DNA from: Xylanivirga thermophila | GTDB lineage: Bacteria; Bacillota; Clostridia; Caldicoprobacterales; Xylanivirgaceae | Direction: 5' to 3' | DNA: 64,000 nucleotides | Assembly (NCBI RefSeq): GCF_004138105.1 | Contig: NZ_RXHQ01000002.1 | Span: 1-64,000, forward strand | Shown here: positions 1-9,215 of the stretch, one piece after another | How the letters are laid out: every line of letters starts with the position of its first letter | Position numbering within the stretch: position 1 is the first letter of the stretch | Notes under the pieces: generated by a model | Told to the model about the DNA's origin: nothing | Database searches by the model: none | Seen by the model: only the letters and a program-made list of their open reading frames with translations | Position numbers and translations under genes: made by a program

Positions 1-203
<203 letters not shown>

Positions 204-302
204 GTTTATCCTTAACTCATAAGAATCGACTTATGGCTGTTTTTTTCTTTGCACTGTCTAGTTTTCAAGATCCAATTTCCTGCCGCCCTCGCAAGCGGCT
301 TT

Positions 303-357
303 ATTATAGTATCAAATAACTCTTGGTTTGTCAACAACTTTTTTTAAATCTTTTTTT
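303..357 (-). promoter_or_regulatory. rRNA operon promoter with A-tract UP element
   Basis: On the minus strand TTGACA (329-334) is followed after 17 nt by TACTAT (306-311); an overlapping TATAAT (303-308) is 20 nt away. A-tracts at about 335-357, just upstream of the -35, resemble an rRNA UP element. The leader between the promoter and 16S carries CTTGAAAACT, a string typical of Firmicute rRNA leaders. An inverted repeat (358-366 / 384-392) lies further upstream; its A-run is on the wrong side for a terminator of the upstream gene. Confidence 0.8.
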
Positions 358-527
358 CTGCCCTTTAAAACATCTTGTGTTCCAAAGGGCAGTTATAACT
401 ATAACATAATCTATATGCGTTTTTCAACTATCAATCCTGCTCATAACTCGCAATTTTGGCCTATAAACATCCCGTATTTTAATTATTCCCCATCAATCTA
501 CTTAATATAACATATTGCTTTATAAAT

Positions 528-1310
528 CTATTTAGTCTGTTTGCCATTTGATAATAGCCATTCAAGCACATCCATTGACTTGTCAGGTATATTGGTATAT
601 GCCATTATACAGACTACTTTTCCATCAGTATCATATCCACTACCATCAAACAAGGATATACTATCGGCTGGAACCCCATATAGCTTTGGCTGATCATCTT
701 CCTCACCCTTTATCTTTAGCTCTTCTAGTTCATCTTTGTTTTTGATATAGGGTGACAACCTATCAACATTATCATCCAATGGCATAAATGCACCATTTTT
801 TGCATATACCTCGTATCTATCCCTCTCAAACAGAAAAATATCCCCTGACCTGCTTCCTATTATAGCCGCTAATTTTTGTTCTCCCATATAGCTAAGCTGC
901 GGATCCATCTCTGGCTGTTTTACAGCGCTATCCTCTTCTCCCGCCTGCCCAGCATTTTCATCTTCTGGCACATCTGTTTTTTCTCCCATAGCCGTCTTTT
1001 CATTCTGCTCTAACTTTTTTATCTGTTCAGTCAGATTAGCTACAGGTATATTTATAATATCCAATTTCTTTAGACTGGTAATATTATTTAATATATCTTC
1101 ACTGACAGAATCGACTATATCATTATCAAATAGGAAATCACCCACTAGATATATCTCCATGCGGGCATCTTTGGGGATCTTCCGGTCCTCTATACGCATA
1201 GTTGTAAAATTCCAAATAGCTATAGTCAAGAGAATTGCCACTAAATACTTCCACCAATCATATTGCATATGATTTTGCACTGATTGCTTGTTAACCTCTA
1301 CCTGATACAT
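528..1310 (-). CDS. Membrane-anchored protein of unknown function
   Basis: Protein of 260 residues that I do not recognise. Residues ~22-37 form one transmembrane segment after a short N-terminus containing YDWWKYL. The rest should be extracytoplasmic. Residues ~95-135 are acidic and low-complexity, suggesting a linker. The segment around GDIFLFERDRYEVY and GAFMPLD resembles solute-binding proteins, which may indicate a degenerate binding-protein-like fold (inference). ATG at 1310 is preceded by a G-rich ribosome binding site. It lies between the lysS terminator and the rRNA promoter and is probably monocistronic. Confidence 0.75.
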   Translation of the reverse strand: MYQVEVNKQSVQNHMQYDWWKYLVAILLTIAIWNFTTMRIEDRKIPKDARMEIYLVGDFLFDNDIVDSVSEDILNNITSLKKLDIINIPVANLTEQIKKLEQNEKTAMGEKTDVPEDENAGQAGEEDSAVKQPEMDPQLSYMGEQKLAAIIGSRSGDIFLFERDRYEVYAKNGAFMPLDDNVDRLSPYIKNKDELEELKIKGEEDDQPKLYGVPADSISLFDGSGYDTDGKVVCIMAYTNIPDKSMDVLEWLLSNGKQTK

Positions 1311-1360
1311 ATAGCACCCCCCTCATTCAAAATTATAGCCCAATTCTCCAAAATACACAA

Positions 1361-1382
1361 GCGACCGGATTTTTCCGGCCGC
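1361..1382 (-). terminator. Terminator after lysS
   Basis: Nine-pair GC-rich stem with an A-rich loop and one G-U pair, 22 nt beyond the lysS stop in the direction of transcription. The following bases are only moderately T-rich. It separates the greA-lysS unit from the membrane-protein gene. Confidence 0.7.
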
Positions 1383-1403
1383 AAAGTTCACAATTTATTA
1401 ACA

Positions 1404-2906
1404 TTATTCCTTTGGCTTCATAGTAGGAAACAATATTACATCCCTTATGGATGATGAATCGGTAAGTAACATCACCAATCGGTCTATTCCTATACCCAAG
1501 CCACCAGTAGGTGGCATACCAGCTTCCAACGCTAGTACAAAATCTTCATCCATCATATGAGCCTCATCATCTCCAGCCACCCTTTGCCTAGCCTGTTCAA
1601 TAAAACGATCCCGTTGATCTATAGGATCATTAAGCTCTGAAAAAGCATTTCCCATCTCTGATGCCACTATAAAGACCTCAAACCTATAGGTTAACCTTGG
1701 GTCTTCTCCCATACGCTTTGCCAGTGGAGATACCTCTATTGGATAATCCATTATAAATGTCGGTTGAATGAGCTTTTCTTCAACCTTTTCGTCAAAGATA
1801 TTATAGAGTACCTGACCCCAGCTGGCGTCCTTGTCTATTTCCACACCCAGTTTCTTTGCAATCTGTCTTGCTTCACCATCATCGCTTATTTCATTAAAAT
1901 CTACACCCACATATTCCTTTACTGCATCTATCATTGTGATGCGTCTCCATGGAGCCGTCAGATCTACCTCATGCCCCTGGTATGTAATATGAGTGGTCCC
2001 TAGGATATTTTTTGCTATTGTAGATATCATATCTTCGGTCAAGTCCATCATGTCATGGTAGTCAGCATATGCCTGATACAGCTCTATAGTAGTGAATTCC
2101 GGATTATGCCTTGTATCCATGCCTTCATTTCTGAATATACGACCGATTTCATATACCCTATCAAATCCTCCTATTATAAGCCTCTTTAAGTGAAGCTCAG
2201 TAGCTATGCGCATATACATATCTATATCCAACGTATTATGATGGGTGATAAATGGTCTAGCATTTGCACCCCCTGCGGTAGTATGAAGTATTGGAGTCTC
2301 TACTTCCAAATAACCCCTAGCATCAAGATAGTTTCTGATTTCACGCATTATCCGGGTCCTTATTGTAAATGTCCTTCTAGTCTCAGGATTTACTATAAGA
2401 TCCAAATGTCTTTGTCTATAACGCAAATCCATATCCTTTAGTCCATGCCACTTCTCCGGGAGTGGCTGCAAAGATTTGGATAAAAGCACTATTTCCTTTG
2501 CCCTTATAGTTATTTCGCCTGTTCTTGTTTTAAAGACTTCCCCAGTAACACCTATGATATCTCCTATATCCATGGTCTTAAAGTCATCATAGAGCTCCTT
2601 GCCCAACTGATTTACCTGGGCAAAGATCTGTATTTTACCCTTAGCATCTAATATATGGGCAAAGCTAGCCTTACCCATTATGCGCTTACCTACCATTCGA
2701 CCAGCTACCACTACTTCCTCATCTTCTAGCTCATCGAAGGCATCTACTACTTGTTGAGAATAATGGGTGGGAGAAAATCTAGTAATCTTGTATGGATCCT
2801 TGCCTTCCTCCCGTAACTTTTCTAACTTGTCACGTCTAACCTTTAGTACCTCGTTTAAATCCTGCTCAACAATAAGATTTTCATCTTTAGTTCCGCTCAC
2901 TTGCAT
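1404..2906 (-). CDS. lysS: Lysyl-tRNA synthetase, class II
   Basis: Charges tRNA-Lys with lysine in the cytoplasm. An N-terminal OB-fold anticodon-binding domain (about residues 60-145) is followed by the class II catalytic domain. Motif 2 is [14 protein letters not shown] (~260-273) and motif 3 is [12 protein letters not shown] near the C-terminus. Length of about 500 residues is normal. I place the start at ATG 2906, with AAAGG 5 nt upstream; an in-frame GTG at 2912 overlaps that site. The gene follows greA within a few bases and is surely cotranscribed with it. Confidence 0.97.
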   Translation of the reverse strand: MQVSGTKDENLIVEQDLNEVLKVRRDKLEKLREEGKDPYKITRFSPTHYSQQVVDAFDELEDEEVVVAGRMVGKRIMGKASFAHILDAKGKIQIFAQVNQLGKELYDDFKTMDIGDIIGVTGEVFKTRTGEITIRAKEIVLLSKSLQPLPEKWHGLKDMDLRYRQRHLDLIVNPETRRTFTIRTRIMREIRNYLDARGYLEVETPILHTTAGGANARPFITHHNTLDIDMYMRIATELHLKRLIIGGFDRVYEIGRIFRNEGMDTRHNPEFTTIELYQAYADYHDMMDLTEDMISTIAKNILGTTHITYQGHEVDLTAPWRRITMIDAVKEYVGVDFNEISDDGEARQIAKKLGVEIDKDASWGQVLYNIFDEKVEEKLIQPTFIMDYPIEVSPLAKRMGEDPRLTYRFEVFIVASEMGNAFSELNDPIDQRDRFIEQARQRVAGDDEAHMMDEDFVLALEAGMPPTGGLGIGIDRLVMLLTDSSSIRDVILFPTMKPKE

Positions 2907-2914
2907 CCTCACCT

Positions 2915-3391
2915 TTATTTTCTTATTTCTAATATCTTAAATTTTATAACACCATCTGGCGCATTTACATTTACCTCAGAACCAACAGTTTTACCTATAA
3001 GTGCTTCTCCCAATGGAGATTCATTGGATATTTTATTTTGAGAAGGATTGGCTTCAGCCGACCCTACAATAGTATACTCTATTTCTTCGTCAAATTCTAT
3101 ATCTAAAAGTTTAACGGTAGCTCCAACACTTACTGTATCTGTATTTATATCCTCATCATCTATTACCTTGGCGTTTTTTAGCATGTTTTCAAGGGCTATA
3201 ATACGCCCTTCTACAAAAGCTTGTTCATTTTTTGCCTCATCATATTCAGAATTTTCACTGAGATCCCCAAATGCTAAAGCTTGTTTTATCCTTTCAGCAA
3301 CTTCTCTGCGCTTAACCGTCTTTAGATTAGTGAGCTCCTGCTCTAGTTTAGCTACACCTTCAGGTGTTAATATGGTCTCCTTATTCGTCAT
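2915..3391 (-). CDS. greA: Transcription elongation factor GreA
   Basis: Rescues backtracked RNA polymerase by stimulating cleavage of the nascent transcript in the secondary channel. 158 residues, the normal size. The N-terminal coiled coil (~1-75) contains the family signature [16 protein letters not shown] with the acidic tip residues that act at the polymerase active site. The C-terminal domain is FKBP-like and contains the conserved [10 protein letters not shown]. The start at 3391 has a good ribosome binding site (AAAAGGGGAG). It precedes lysS, a common arrangement in Firmicutes. Confidence 0.97.
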   Translation of the reverse strand: MTNKETILTPEGVAKLEQELTNLKTVKRREVAERIKQALAFGDLSENSEYDEAKNEQAFVEGRIIALENMLKNAKVIDDEDINTDTVSVGATVKLLDIEFDEEIEYTIVGSAEANPSQNKISNESPLGEALIGKTVGSEVNVNAPDGVIKFKILEIRK

Positions 3392-3518
3392 TGTATTTCT
3401 CCCCTTTTATTTATGTTAAATGTTTTTGCAAAGTTTTAAATATTTAAAATAGCATGTTGATAATATATGCAGTAAGAAACAATTTTATCATCTATTTTCG
3501 TTATATACATATAAATAT

Positions 3519-3553
3519 AAGCACTGCACAAAACCTATTATTTAGCAGTGCTT
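3519..3553 (-). terminator. Possible terminator downstream of the 3606-4664 gene
   Basis: Perfect 9-bp inverted repeat (3519-3527 / 3545-3553) with a 17-nt loop, followed on the minus strand by an A/T-rich but not pure T stretch. It lies in the 214-nt gap before greA and could end the upstream gene's transcript. No other feature was recognised in this gap. Confidence 0.45.
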
Positions 3554-3605
3554 GAAATTTGTTATGTTTTTATTGTTATAATTATAGAGCAGTAGATTTT
3601 GATTG

Positions 3606-4664
3606 TCAAGAATAATTCCACTTTTTCCCCAAGTACTGCATTCGAAATTTATCATAACTTACTTCACCCGCATCTGAAATAAAACCCTTAACCTTTAGTG
3701 GATAGAGTTCAAATATATCCATTATGGTATCTATACCCTCTATAGTATACGGATACAGCCATGCAGCATCCTTATAATTATTGCTTATGGTACCAAGTAT
3801 CGCATCCAGAACAAAAAATTTCTCCCATGTATTCATAGAGGTACTGACAATTATATCCTCAGGAAATTCTACCAATCCTGAAACTACAGATGATGATTTA
3901 ATATCTTGCCGCTTAAAATCCCTGTTTATATCCATGGGGTAACAACAGACAATAAAGGTATTTCCACAATATTTATCTATATTGCAGTATTCGGTCATGA
4001 TAATCATATTCTTGTCTTGTATACAGGTATCCATATCACTTGTTACCTGGCATGACAGACCAGTTTGCTTTAAAATATCATCTCCAATCCTATATAGATA
4101 ATCGATATTCTCTCCCCCTATCGTAATATTATTACAATAAGGAGCAAACATCTCTAAATATAACCTTCCTAGATCATGATCCGCTCTCCATATACCTATA
4201 TTTAAATATACCAATCTCCCCTTTATTATATTTATAATGTGCTGTATGCTCTTTACCATGCTGGACATCCTGAGCATATAGCCATCAAGAAAAGTAAATC
4301 CACAATCTTTAATATACTCTATTTCATCTCTGTATAAAAAACTCTCATAAAAAGGAAACGAGATAGTCCATAAATTATTCTCGTGTAAAAATCTAATAAG
4401 CATATCTATCTGCTTATTCCTCCACTTTTGATCCAATGCATCCATATCATAAAAAAAGCCAGGCATATAAATAATATATCCCAGCTCCCGCCTATTAAAA
4501 TCATCCTCTTCAGCATCCCCATCTTCCACTGTGCCAATAATATATGGTTTTTGCCGTCTCATATACAAACCCCGCCAGGATAAAGGTAATTTTTTGATTA
4601 ACCAAGTATCCTCTATAGCCCTTTTGCCACCATCCGGCCAAGTTATAAAGGCGAATTTCTCCAT
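3606..4664 (-). CDS. Protein of unknown function
   Basis: 352-residue soluble-looking protein without signal peptide or clear membrane segment. I do not recognise the family. The middle (~165-200) has an alternating strand-helix-strand layout, LVYLNIGIW then DLGRLYLEMFAPYCNNITI, that resembles a Rossmann-like nucleotide-binding unit. The usual glycine-rich loop is not obvious, so this is only a suggestion. A cysteine-rich patch follows (~225-245). It lies between dusB and greA and may be cotranscribed with dusB. Translation starts at ATG 4664; an A/G-rich site precedes it. Confidence 0.7.
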   Translation of the reverse strand: MEKFAFITWPDGGKRAIEDTWLIKKLPLSWRGLYMRRQKPYIIGTVEDGDAEEDDFNRRELGYIIYMPGFFYDMDALDQKWRNKQIDMLIRFLHENNLWTISFPFYESFLYRDEIEYIKDCGFTFLDGYMLRMSSMVKSIQHIINIIKGRLVYLNIGIWRADHDLGRLYLEMFAPYCNNITIGGENIDYLYRIGDDILKQTGLSCQVTSDMDTCIQDKNMIIMTEYCNIDKYCGNTFIVCCYPMDINRDFKRQDIKSSSVVSGLVEFPEDIIVSTSMNTWEKFFVLDAILGTISNNYKDAAWLYPYTIEGIDTIMDIFELYPLKVKGFISDAGEVSYDKFRMQYLGKKWNYS

Positions 4665-4726
4665 GGCTTTACCCCCTTCAATTTATAGGATATGTCCCTT
4701 TTACCCTTTTTATGTAGCTATACCAT

Positions 4727-5707
4727 TTACTCTCCCAAATAATTTAAATATTTACTTAGTATATATTCCACTTCTTTAATAGAGCTTGCACTATTTATAG
4801 CTGTCTTAACCTTATTTGCATCTTTAAGACCTTTAAGATACCAAGCAATATGCTTGCGCATTTGGGGAAGTCCCACATGTTCGCCTTTATAATCAACTAC
4901 CATATTAACATGATAAATGGCCATATCTATCCGTTCCTTTGGAGATGGGGCAGTTAAAAATTCGCCAGTTTCTAAATAGTATATAATGCTAGAAAATATC
5001 CACGGGTTTCCCTGGCTCCCCCGTCCTATCATGATAGCATCACAATTGGTCTCCTCCAGCATGGCCTTTGCACTCTCTGGATCCGCTATATCGCCATTTC
5101 CTATGACCGGTATATCTACCGCCTCTTTTACTTTTTTTATAATGTCCCAATCAGCCTGTCCACTATAAAATTGCTGGCGGGTGCGACCATGTACAGTTAT
5201 AGCAGCTGCCCCCGCCTCTTCAATAGCGCGTGCCACTTCTACTGCATTTATATTATTATCATCCCAACCCTTGCGTATCTTTACGGTAACAGGCTTTTTA
5301 GATGCAGTGACAACTGCATCAACTATTTGACCTGCCAATTGAGGGTCCTTAATAAGGGCACTTCCCTCACCATTTTTTACTATCTTTGGAGCAGGGCAAC
5401 CCATATTTATATCTATTATGTCAATAGGGGTATCTCCTATCTTTGCTACCATCTTGGCCATTATTTTGGGGTCACTACCAAATATCTGAGCCCCTATTGG
5501 ATGCTCTTCCCCCTCTATATCCAACAGTTCCCATGTACGCTCACTTTCATAAAAGAGTCCCTTTGCACTTACCATCTCCGTATATGCAAGCCCACATCCA
5601 TATTGTCTGCATATAATGCGAAACACCTTATCCGTTATACCTGCCATGGGAGCTAAAAATACATTGCTCTTTGTCTCTATATTTCCTATTCTCACTTTTT
5701 CACCCAT
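4727..5707 (-). CDS. dusB: tRNA-dihydrouridine synthase (DusB-type)
   Basis: FMN- and NADPH-dependent reduction of uridine to dihydrouridine in tRNA. TIM barrel with the Dus landmarks in order: APMAGITD, TEMVSAKGL, INMGCPAPKIVKNGEGSAL with the catalytic cysteine (~104), VKIRKGWDD, VHGRTRQQFYSG, VIGNGDI and the phosphate-binding IGRGSQGNPWIF. A longer form starting at 5725 lacks a ribosome binding site. ATG 5707 has AAAGGA six bases upstream, so I choose it. Position near greA-lysS is a known Firmicute neighbourhood. The three-way DusA/B/C naming is by family resemblance. Confidence 0.95.
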   Translation of the reverse strand: MGEKVRIGNIETKSNVFLAPMAGITDKVFRIICRQYGCGLAYTEMVSAKGLFYESERTWELLDIEGEEHPIGAQIFGSDPKIMAKMVAKIGDTPIDIIDINMGCPAPKIVKNGEGSALIKDPQLAGQIVDAVVTASKKPVTVKIRKGWDDNNINAVEVARAIEEAGAAAITVHGRTRQQFYSGQADWDIIKKVKEAVDIPVIGNGDIADPESAKAMLEETNCDAIMIGRGSQGNPWIFSSIIYYLETGEFLTAPSPKERIDMAIYHVNMVVDYKGEHVGLPQMRKHIAWYLKGLKDANKVKTAINSASSIKEVEYILSKYLNYLGE

Positions 5708-5808
5708 CCTATTTCCTTTAATCATATTATTTTACCAAAAAGATTTAATATTTAAAATACCCATATCATTTATCACTCCATTCGTTTTTACGTTATTACT
5801 TAAAATTA

Positions 5809-5865
5809 TTGATTAAAAATGCATTAAGCATTATAATATTATTAGACAATTAGGTAATTATCTAA
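5809..5865 (+). promoter_or_regulatory. Promoter and operator of the ArsR-family/SdpI pair
   Basis: TTGATT (5809-5814), 17 nt, TATAAT (5832-5837). Immediately downstream is an inverted repeat with 11-bp arms and one mismatch, TTAGACAATTA (5842-5852) and TAATTATCTAA (5855-5865). It covers the expected transcription start, a typical place for autorepression by the ArsR-type protein encoded next. Confidence 0.75.
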
Positions 5866-5896
5866 ATATCTAATAATATAAAGGGCAGGTGATTCC

Positions 5897-6175
5897 GTGA
5901 ATGGAGTATTTAAAGCCTTATCTGATCCTACTAGACGACAAATACTAGAACTGCTTATGGACAAGGATATGACTGCGGGAGAAATAGCAGAATATTTTGA
6001 TATAAGCAAGCCATCAATAAGTCATCACTTGAATATACTAAAAAATACAGAGCTGGTTTTATGGGAAAAGGATGGACAGAATATAATATACTCGCTAAAT
6101 ACCACAGCTTTTCAGGATGCCATTAAATGGATATTTAATATTACAGGAAGGAGAAACAATGATGAAGATAAATAA
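5897..6175 (+). CDS. ArsR-family repressor, SdpR-like
   Basis: 92-residue winged-helix DNA-binding protein. It opens with FKALSDPTRRQILELL, the hallmark of the autorepressor SdpR/YvbA branch of ArsR regulators, followed by the recognition helix ISKPSISHHLNIL. No metal-binding cysteine pair is visible, which fits the SdpR branch rather than metal sensors. The start is GTG 5897 with AGGTGAT upstream. Its end overlaps the following membrane-protein gene by 17 nt, so the two are translationally coupled. It probably represses its own operon by binding the inverted repeat at 5842-5865. Confidence 0.9.
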   Translation: MNGVFKALSDPTRRQILELLMDKDMTAGEIAEYFDISKPSISHHLNILKNTELVLWEKDGQNIIYSLNTTAFQDAIKWIFNITGRRNNDEDK

Positions 6176-6794
6176 GTGGTTAATAGTATTAGTAATTTTA
6201 TCTATAATAGCTACAATCGTAATCTATCCAAAGCTACCAGATAAAATACCTATGCACTGGAATTTTAAAGGAGAAATTGACGGATATGGGAATCGTACAT
6301 CTGTATTTGCTACTGCTACCTTACCCCTTATACTTTATGTTTTGATGGTTTTTATCCCCAGAATAGATCCTAAAAAAGAGTCCTATAAAAAACACGCCAA
6401 AGCATATGAAATTACCATCCTCGCCATGACACTATTATTTATTCTGTTACATTGGATAACTATATCCGTCGGCTTAGGATATGAAATACCTGTAGATATG
6501 ATAGTAAAAATATGCATAGGAATTCTCTTTATCATCATTGGAAACTATATGGGGCAGATAAGACACAACTACTTTTTCGGCATACGCACACCATGGACAT
6601 TAGCTAGTGAAACCTCTTGGAGAAAAACCCACAAGATTGGCGGCATTGGATTTATAATAGTTGGTATTTTATTTGTTATAGCCTCCCCCATAAGAAATCA
6701 ACTTTTCTCCATGCTATGCTTTGTAGCCCTGATGATACTTATAGTAATAGTAACTGTATATTCGTATTTTGTATATAAAAAAGATTCTCAGTAA
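6159..6794 (+). CDS. SdpI-family membrane protein
   Basis: About 211-residue integral membrane protein with an N-terminal DUF1648-type segment (YPKLPDKIPMHWNFKGEIDGYG) and a C-terminal SdpI segment (FFGIRTPWTLASETSWRKTHKIGG). Around six membrane helices. In Bacillus subtilis SdpI gives immunity to the SDP toxin and relays its presence to SdpR; here no sdpC-like toxin gene adjoins. An open frame extends back to 6117, but GGAAGGAGA sits just before ATG 6159, so that is the start. It pairs with the upstream ArsR-type gene. Confidence 0.92.
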   Translation: MMKINKWLIVLVILSIIATIVIYPKLPDKIPMHWNFKGEIDGYGNRTSVFATATLPLILYVLMVFIPRIDPKKESYKKHAKAYEITILAMTLLFILLHWITISVGLGYEIPVDMIVKICIGILFIIIGNYMGQIRHNYFFGIRTPWTLASETSWRKTHKIGGIGFIIVGILFVIASPIRNQLFSMLCFVALMILIVIVTVYSYFVYKKDSQ

Positions 6795-6811
6795 AATAAT
6801 ATGTCCCATTA

Positions 6812-6859
6812 TATTAAGGATGCAGAAGGGGCTACGTAGCTTCTTCTGCATCCTTAATA
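6812..6859 (+). terminator. Long hairpin terminator between convergent genes
   Basis: Perfect 17-bp arms (6812-6828 / 6843-6859) enclosing a further palindrome GCTACGTAGC, followed on the plus strand by a pyrimidine-rich CTTCTTTCCTTT. It ends the SdpI-type transcript and may also serve the convergent ABC operon. Confidence 0.75.
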
Positions 6860-6921
6860 GCTTCTTTCCTTTATCATAAACTATAATTATCTGAAGCTGA
6901 ATCCAATAAATCTCTTATATA

Positions 6922-7572
6922 TTATAGCAAGCCTGTACCGGTTCTTATAATAACTCCACCATCCATTTCGCAAACGGTATCACATAATTCCTCGATATCT
7001 TCTGCATAATGGGACGACAAAATTATCGTACTCCCTTCACTGTTCATTCTTTTCAAGACCTGACGAATTTCCTTTACCCCCTGTCTGTCCAAACCATTCA
7101 TCGGCTCGTCGAGAACTAACAGTTTGGGCTTTTCCATAATGGCTTGAGCAATACCAAGCCGGTGGCGCATACCTAATGAGTATTTATTCACATGTTTTTT
7201 ACTATTAGGGTCAAGACCAACCTGCATAAGTGTTTCACGTATATCATCATCCGATATCTCCCTACGTAGAGAAGCCAATAATTTTAGATTTTTATATCCA
7301 TCAATGGATCCAATAAAACCTGGCTCTTCAATAATAACACCTATCTCTTGTACTGTTTGAGGCTTAACGAGTTCTCCATTTATAAGGATTTTGCCAGAAT
7401 CCAATCGCATAAACCCACAGATACATTTGAACAGAACCGTTTTTCCAGAACCATTTCGTCCGATAACACCATGTATTTTCCCTGCTTCAAATTTTACGGA
7501 TACATGATTCAATGCAGTTGTGTCCTTAAACTGTTTAACAGCATCAATAACTTCCACCATATAATCCCCCAT
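6922..7572 (-). CDS. ABC transporter ATP-binding protein
   Basis: 216-residue ATPase of the ABC-2/bacteriocin-export type. Walker A is GRNGSGKT (~38-45), the signature is SLGMRHRLGIAQAI, Walker B is LLVLDEPMNGLD, and the switch histidine lies in ILSSHYAED. The signature (SLGM) is the variant usual in lantibiotic-immunity and ABC-2 type ATPases. It begins one base after the stop of the upstream membrane protein, with either ATG 7572 or ATG 7560 possible. With the two upstream membrane proteins it should form an export or immunity ABC transporter. Confidence 0.93.
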   Translation of the reverse strand: MGDYMVEVIDAVKQFKDTTALNHVSVKFEAGKIHGVIGRNGSGKTVLFKCICGFMRLDSGKILINGELVKPQTVQEIGVIIEEPGFIGSIDGYKNLKLLASLRREISDDDIRETLMQVGLDPNSKKHVNKYSLGMRHRLGIAQAIMEKPKLLVLDEPMNGLDRQGVKEIRQVLKRMNSEGSTIILSSHYAEDIEELCDTVCEMDGGVIIRTGTGLL

Positions 7573-7573
7573 A

Positions 7574-8455
7574 TTAAAACTCCCCTTCCTGTATCTCTAA
7601 GTCTTTTTTGCAGAAGATGATAACAGAAATTATGCTCATCAAAACAATTGCACTCAGCAGGCAAATAATTGCATAAGTTGGCGATGGTATAGCACCGGTA
7701 TTATACCAATCTAGATAGCTAATGCAGCCCCAGCTAATGGGCGATATATAATATAGCCACTTCCCAATACTAATTGTACCAAGAAATGCTGAAAAATAGG
7801 CTATGCAAGTAAATATGCCGGCTATAATAATTCCGCTCATTTTCCCTACTGTAATATTAAAGCAGCAAATTAAAACACCGATAAACGCTGTAACTAGCCA
7901 AAATAAAATAAATGCTAAAACAGTCGCTTGAATCGGCGTCAGTAGCGCAAGCAGTTCTTCAACAGGCATAAAACTAATGATTGTACCGGCTTGTTTCATA
8001 ACTTCCATAGGTGATTTAGAAAGTGTATGCAATAGTGCCCCCCATTCGGTCGTAAATTGCACCCTTGGAATTAACATAACTACAGAAAGTAGAAGAAAAC
8101 ACGCTGTATAGACAAAACTTGATAAATAAATATATAGCAGCTGACCTATTATCCAATTTCGTCGACCAATCCGTATGACTAAAAACGGCATATGCCTGTC
8201 TGAAAAAGGTGCATTGCAATAAAACATAGTCGTCAGACTCCCAATGATAATGAACATAGACGGGTGCCCCATAAAGAATGGAAACACCCACGGGGCAGCA
8301 TTAACTCCAAGATAGTCTGCTATCTGATGTATGCCAAAAAAAGTATAGTACTCAAAAATAATGATAATGGAGAGGATCGCATACATTCGCGGTGTAACAG
8401 ACCATTTTTTGAAATTAACCCTAGCACAGAAGAAAATTTTTTTGAAATTATGCAT
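7574..8455 (-). CDS. ABC-2 type permease-like membrane protein
   Basis: 293-residue integral membrane protein with about six hydrophobic segments (roughly 25-40, 60-80, 105-125, 175-200, 205-225, 265-285) and a long periplasmic-side loop between the second and fourth. Sequence family not recognised beyond the ABC-2 permease layout. The start at 8455 has AAGGAG upstream and overlaps the previous gene by 8 nt, indicating translational coupling. It should be one of two membrane subunits for the ATPase encoded immediately downstream. Confidence 0.85.
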   Translation of the reverse strand: MHNFKKIFFCARVNFKKWSVTPRMYAILSIIIIFEYYTFFGIHQIADYLGVNAAPWVFPFFMGHPSMFIIIGSLTTMFYCNAPFSDRHMPFLVIRIGRRNWIIGQLLYIYLSSFVYTACFLLLSVVMLIPRVQFTTEWGALLHTLSKSPMEVMKQAGTIISFMPVEELLALLTPIQATVLAFILFWLVTAFIGVLICCFNITVGKMSGIIIAGIFTCIAYFSAFLGTISIGKWLYYISPISWGCISYLDWYNTGAIPSPTYAIICLLSAIVLMSIISVIIFCKKDLEIQEGEF

Positions 8456-9215
8456 GGCCGATTCTCCTTTTCATTTGCAGTATTGTAGCAATACATATAA
8501 GACAACATAAGATCAGAATAGTCACCAATTTTATCAGAAATGTCGCAGCTGGCGATGGAACACTATAAATCGCCTCGACCCAAAAGACTGGATTCAAATA
8601 TGGCGGGAGCTCCATACGACCGGTTATACGAGGCACTGTAAAATCAAGAACAACCGGCGATACCGTGGCAACAAAGCGATTCGGCAGATAAGTAGAAAGC
8701 CACATGGCACATACAGCCGTTAATGCCCCTGAAAGTCCAAAATGCATAACATAGAGCAAAATGCCAAAAAAAACATGTCCCTGCTCCATAAGAGCTTCGT
8801 AAGAATAATCTGCCGATAAGTCTAAAAAAAGAGGAAACCACGGTCTTAGAACAAATATAAATATTGCCATTCCCATAGCAATAGTCAGAAATCCCGATAT
8901 AAAACTGACTATAATTTTAGAAATAGTATATCTCACTACACCTGTACGTATAATCCAGAAGTTTACAGCCTTCTCCTCCCATTCCTTTGCAAAGCTGATT
9001 CCAAATGCAAATACGGGAAGAATGCACAAAATCATACTGGCCATGCCGCTCCCGCCTAAGCTCAAATCCATAAGATACCATATGGAAGAAGCATTCTTTA
9101 GTAAACCCGACACCGCCGAAAACATCATCAATGCAACACCGCATGCGGAAAATAGGAAACGCCAGGATAATAACGCCCGCCGCAGATCGGCTGCAATAAG
9201 ATTTCTTAGTTTCAT
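8448..9215 (-). CDS. ABC-2 type permease-like membrane protein
   Basis: 255-residue integral membrane protein with about six hydrophobic segments and a conserved-looking RNLIAADLRRALLSWRF cytoplasmic start typical of ABC-2 permease subunits. It overlaps the upstream lipoprotein gene by 4 nt (ATGA) and the next permease by 8 nt, so the four genes form one tightly coupled operon. Two GGCGGGAG octamers (8602, 9049) fall in it, on opposite strands. Substrate unknown; the context of a small secreted protein suggests peptide export or self-protection (inference). Confidence 0.85.
   Translation of the reverse strand: MKLRNLIAADLRRALLSWRFLFSACGVALMMFSAVSGLLKNASSIWYLMDLSLGGSGMASMILCILPVFAFGISFAKEWEEKAVNFWIIRTGVVRYTISKIIVSFISGFLTIAMGMAIFIFVLRPWFPLFLDLSADYSYEALMEQGHVFFGILLYVMHFGLSGALTAVCAMWLSTYLPNRFVATVSPVVLDFTVPRITGRMELPPYLNPVFWVEAIYSVPSPAATFLIKLVTILILCCLICIATILQMKRRIGHA

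Noticed and set aside
358-392. Inverted repeat upstream of the rRNA promoter as a terminator
   Set aside because: The 9-bp stem is followed on the minus strand by A's, not T's, so it cannot be an intrinsic terminator for the upstream gene. The A-run fits an UP element better.
5171-5656. 161-residue plus-strand open frame
   Set aside because: Lies wholly inside dusB on the opposite strand, is Cys/Tyr-rich without family motifs and has no ribosome binding site; a shadow frame.
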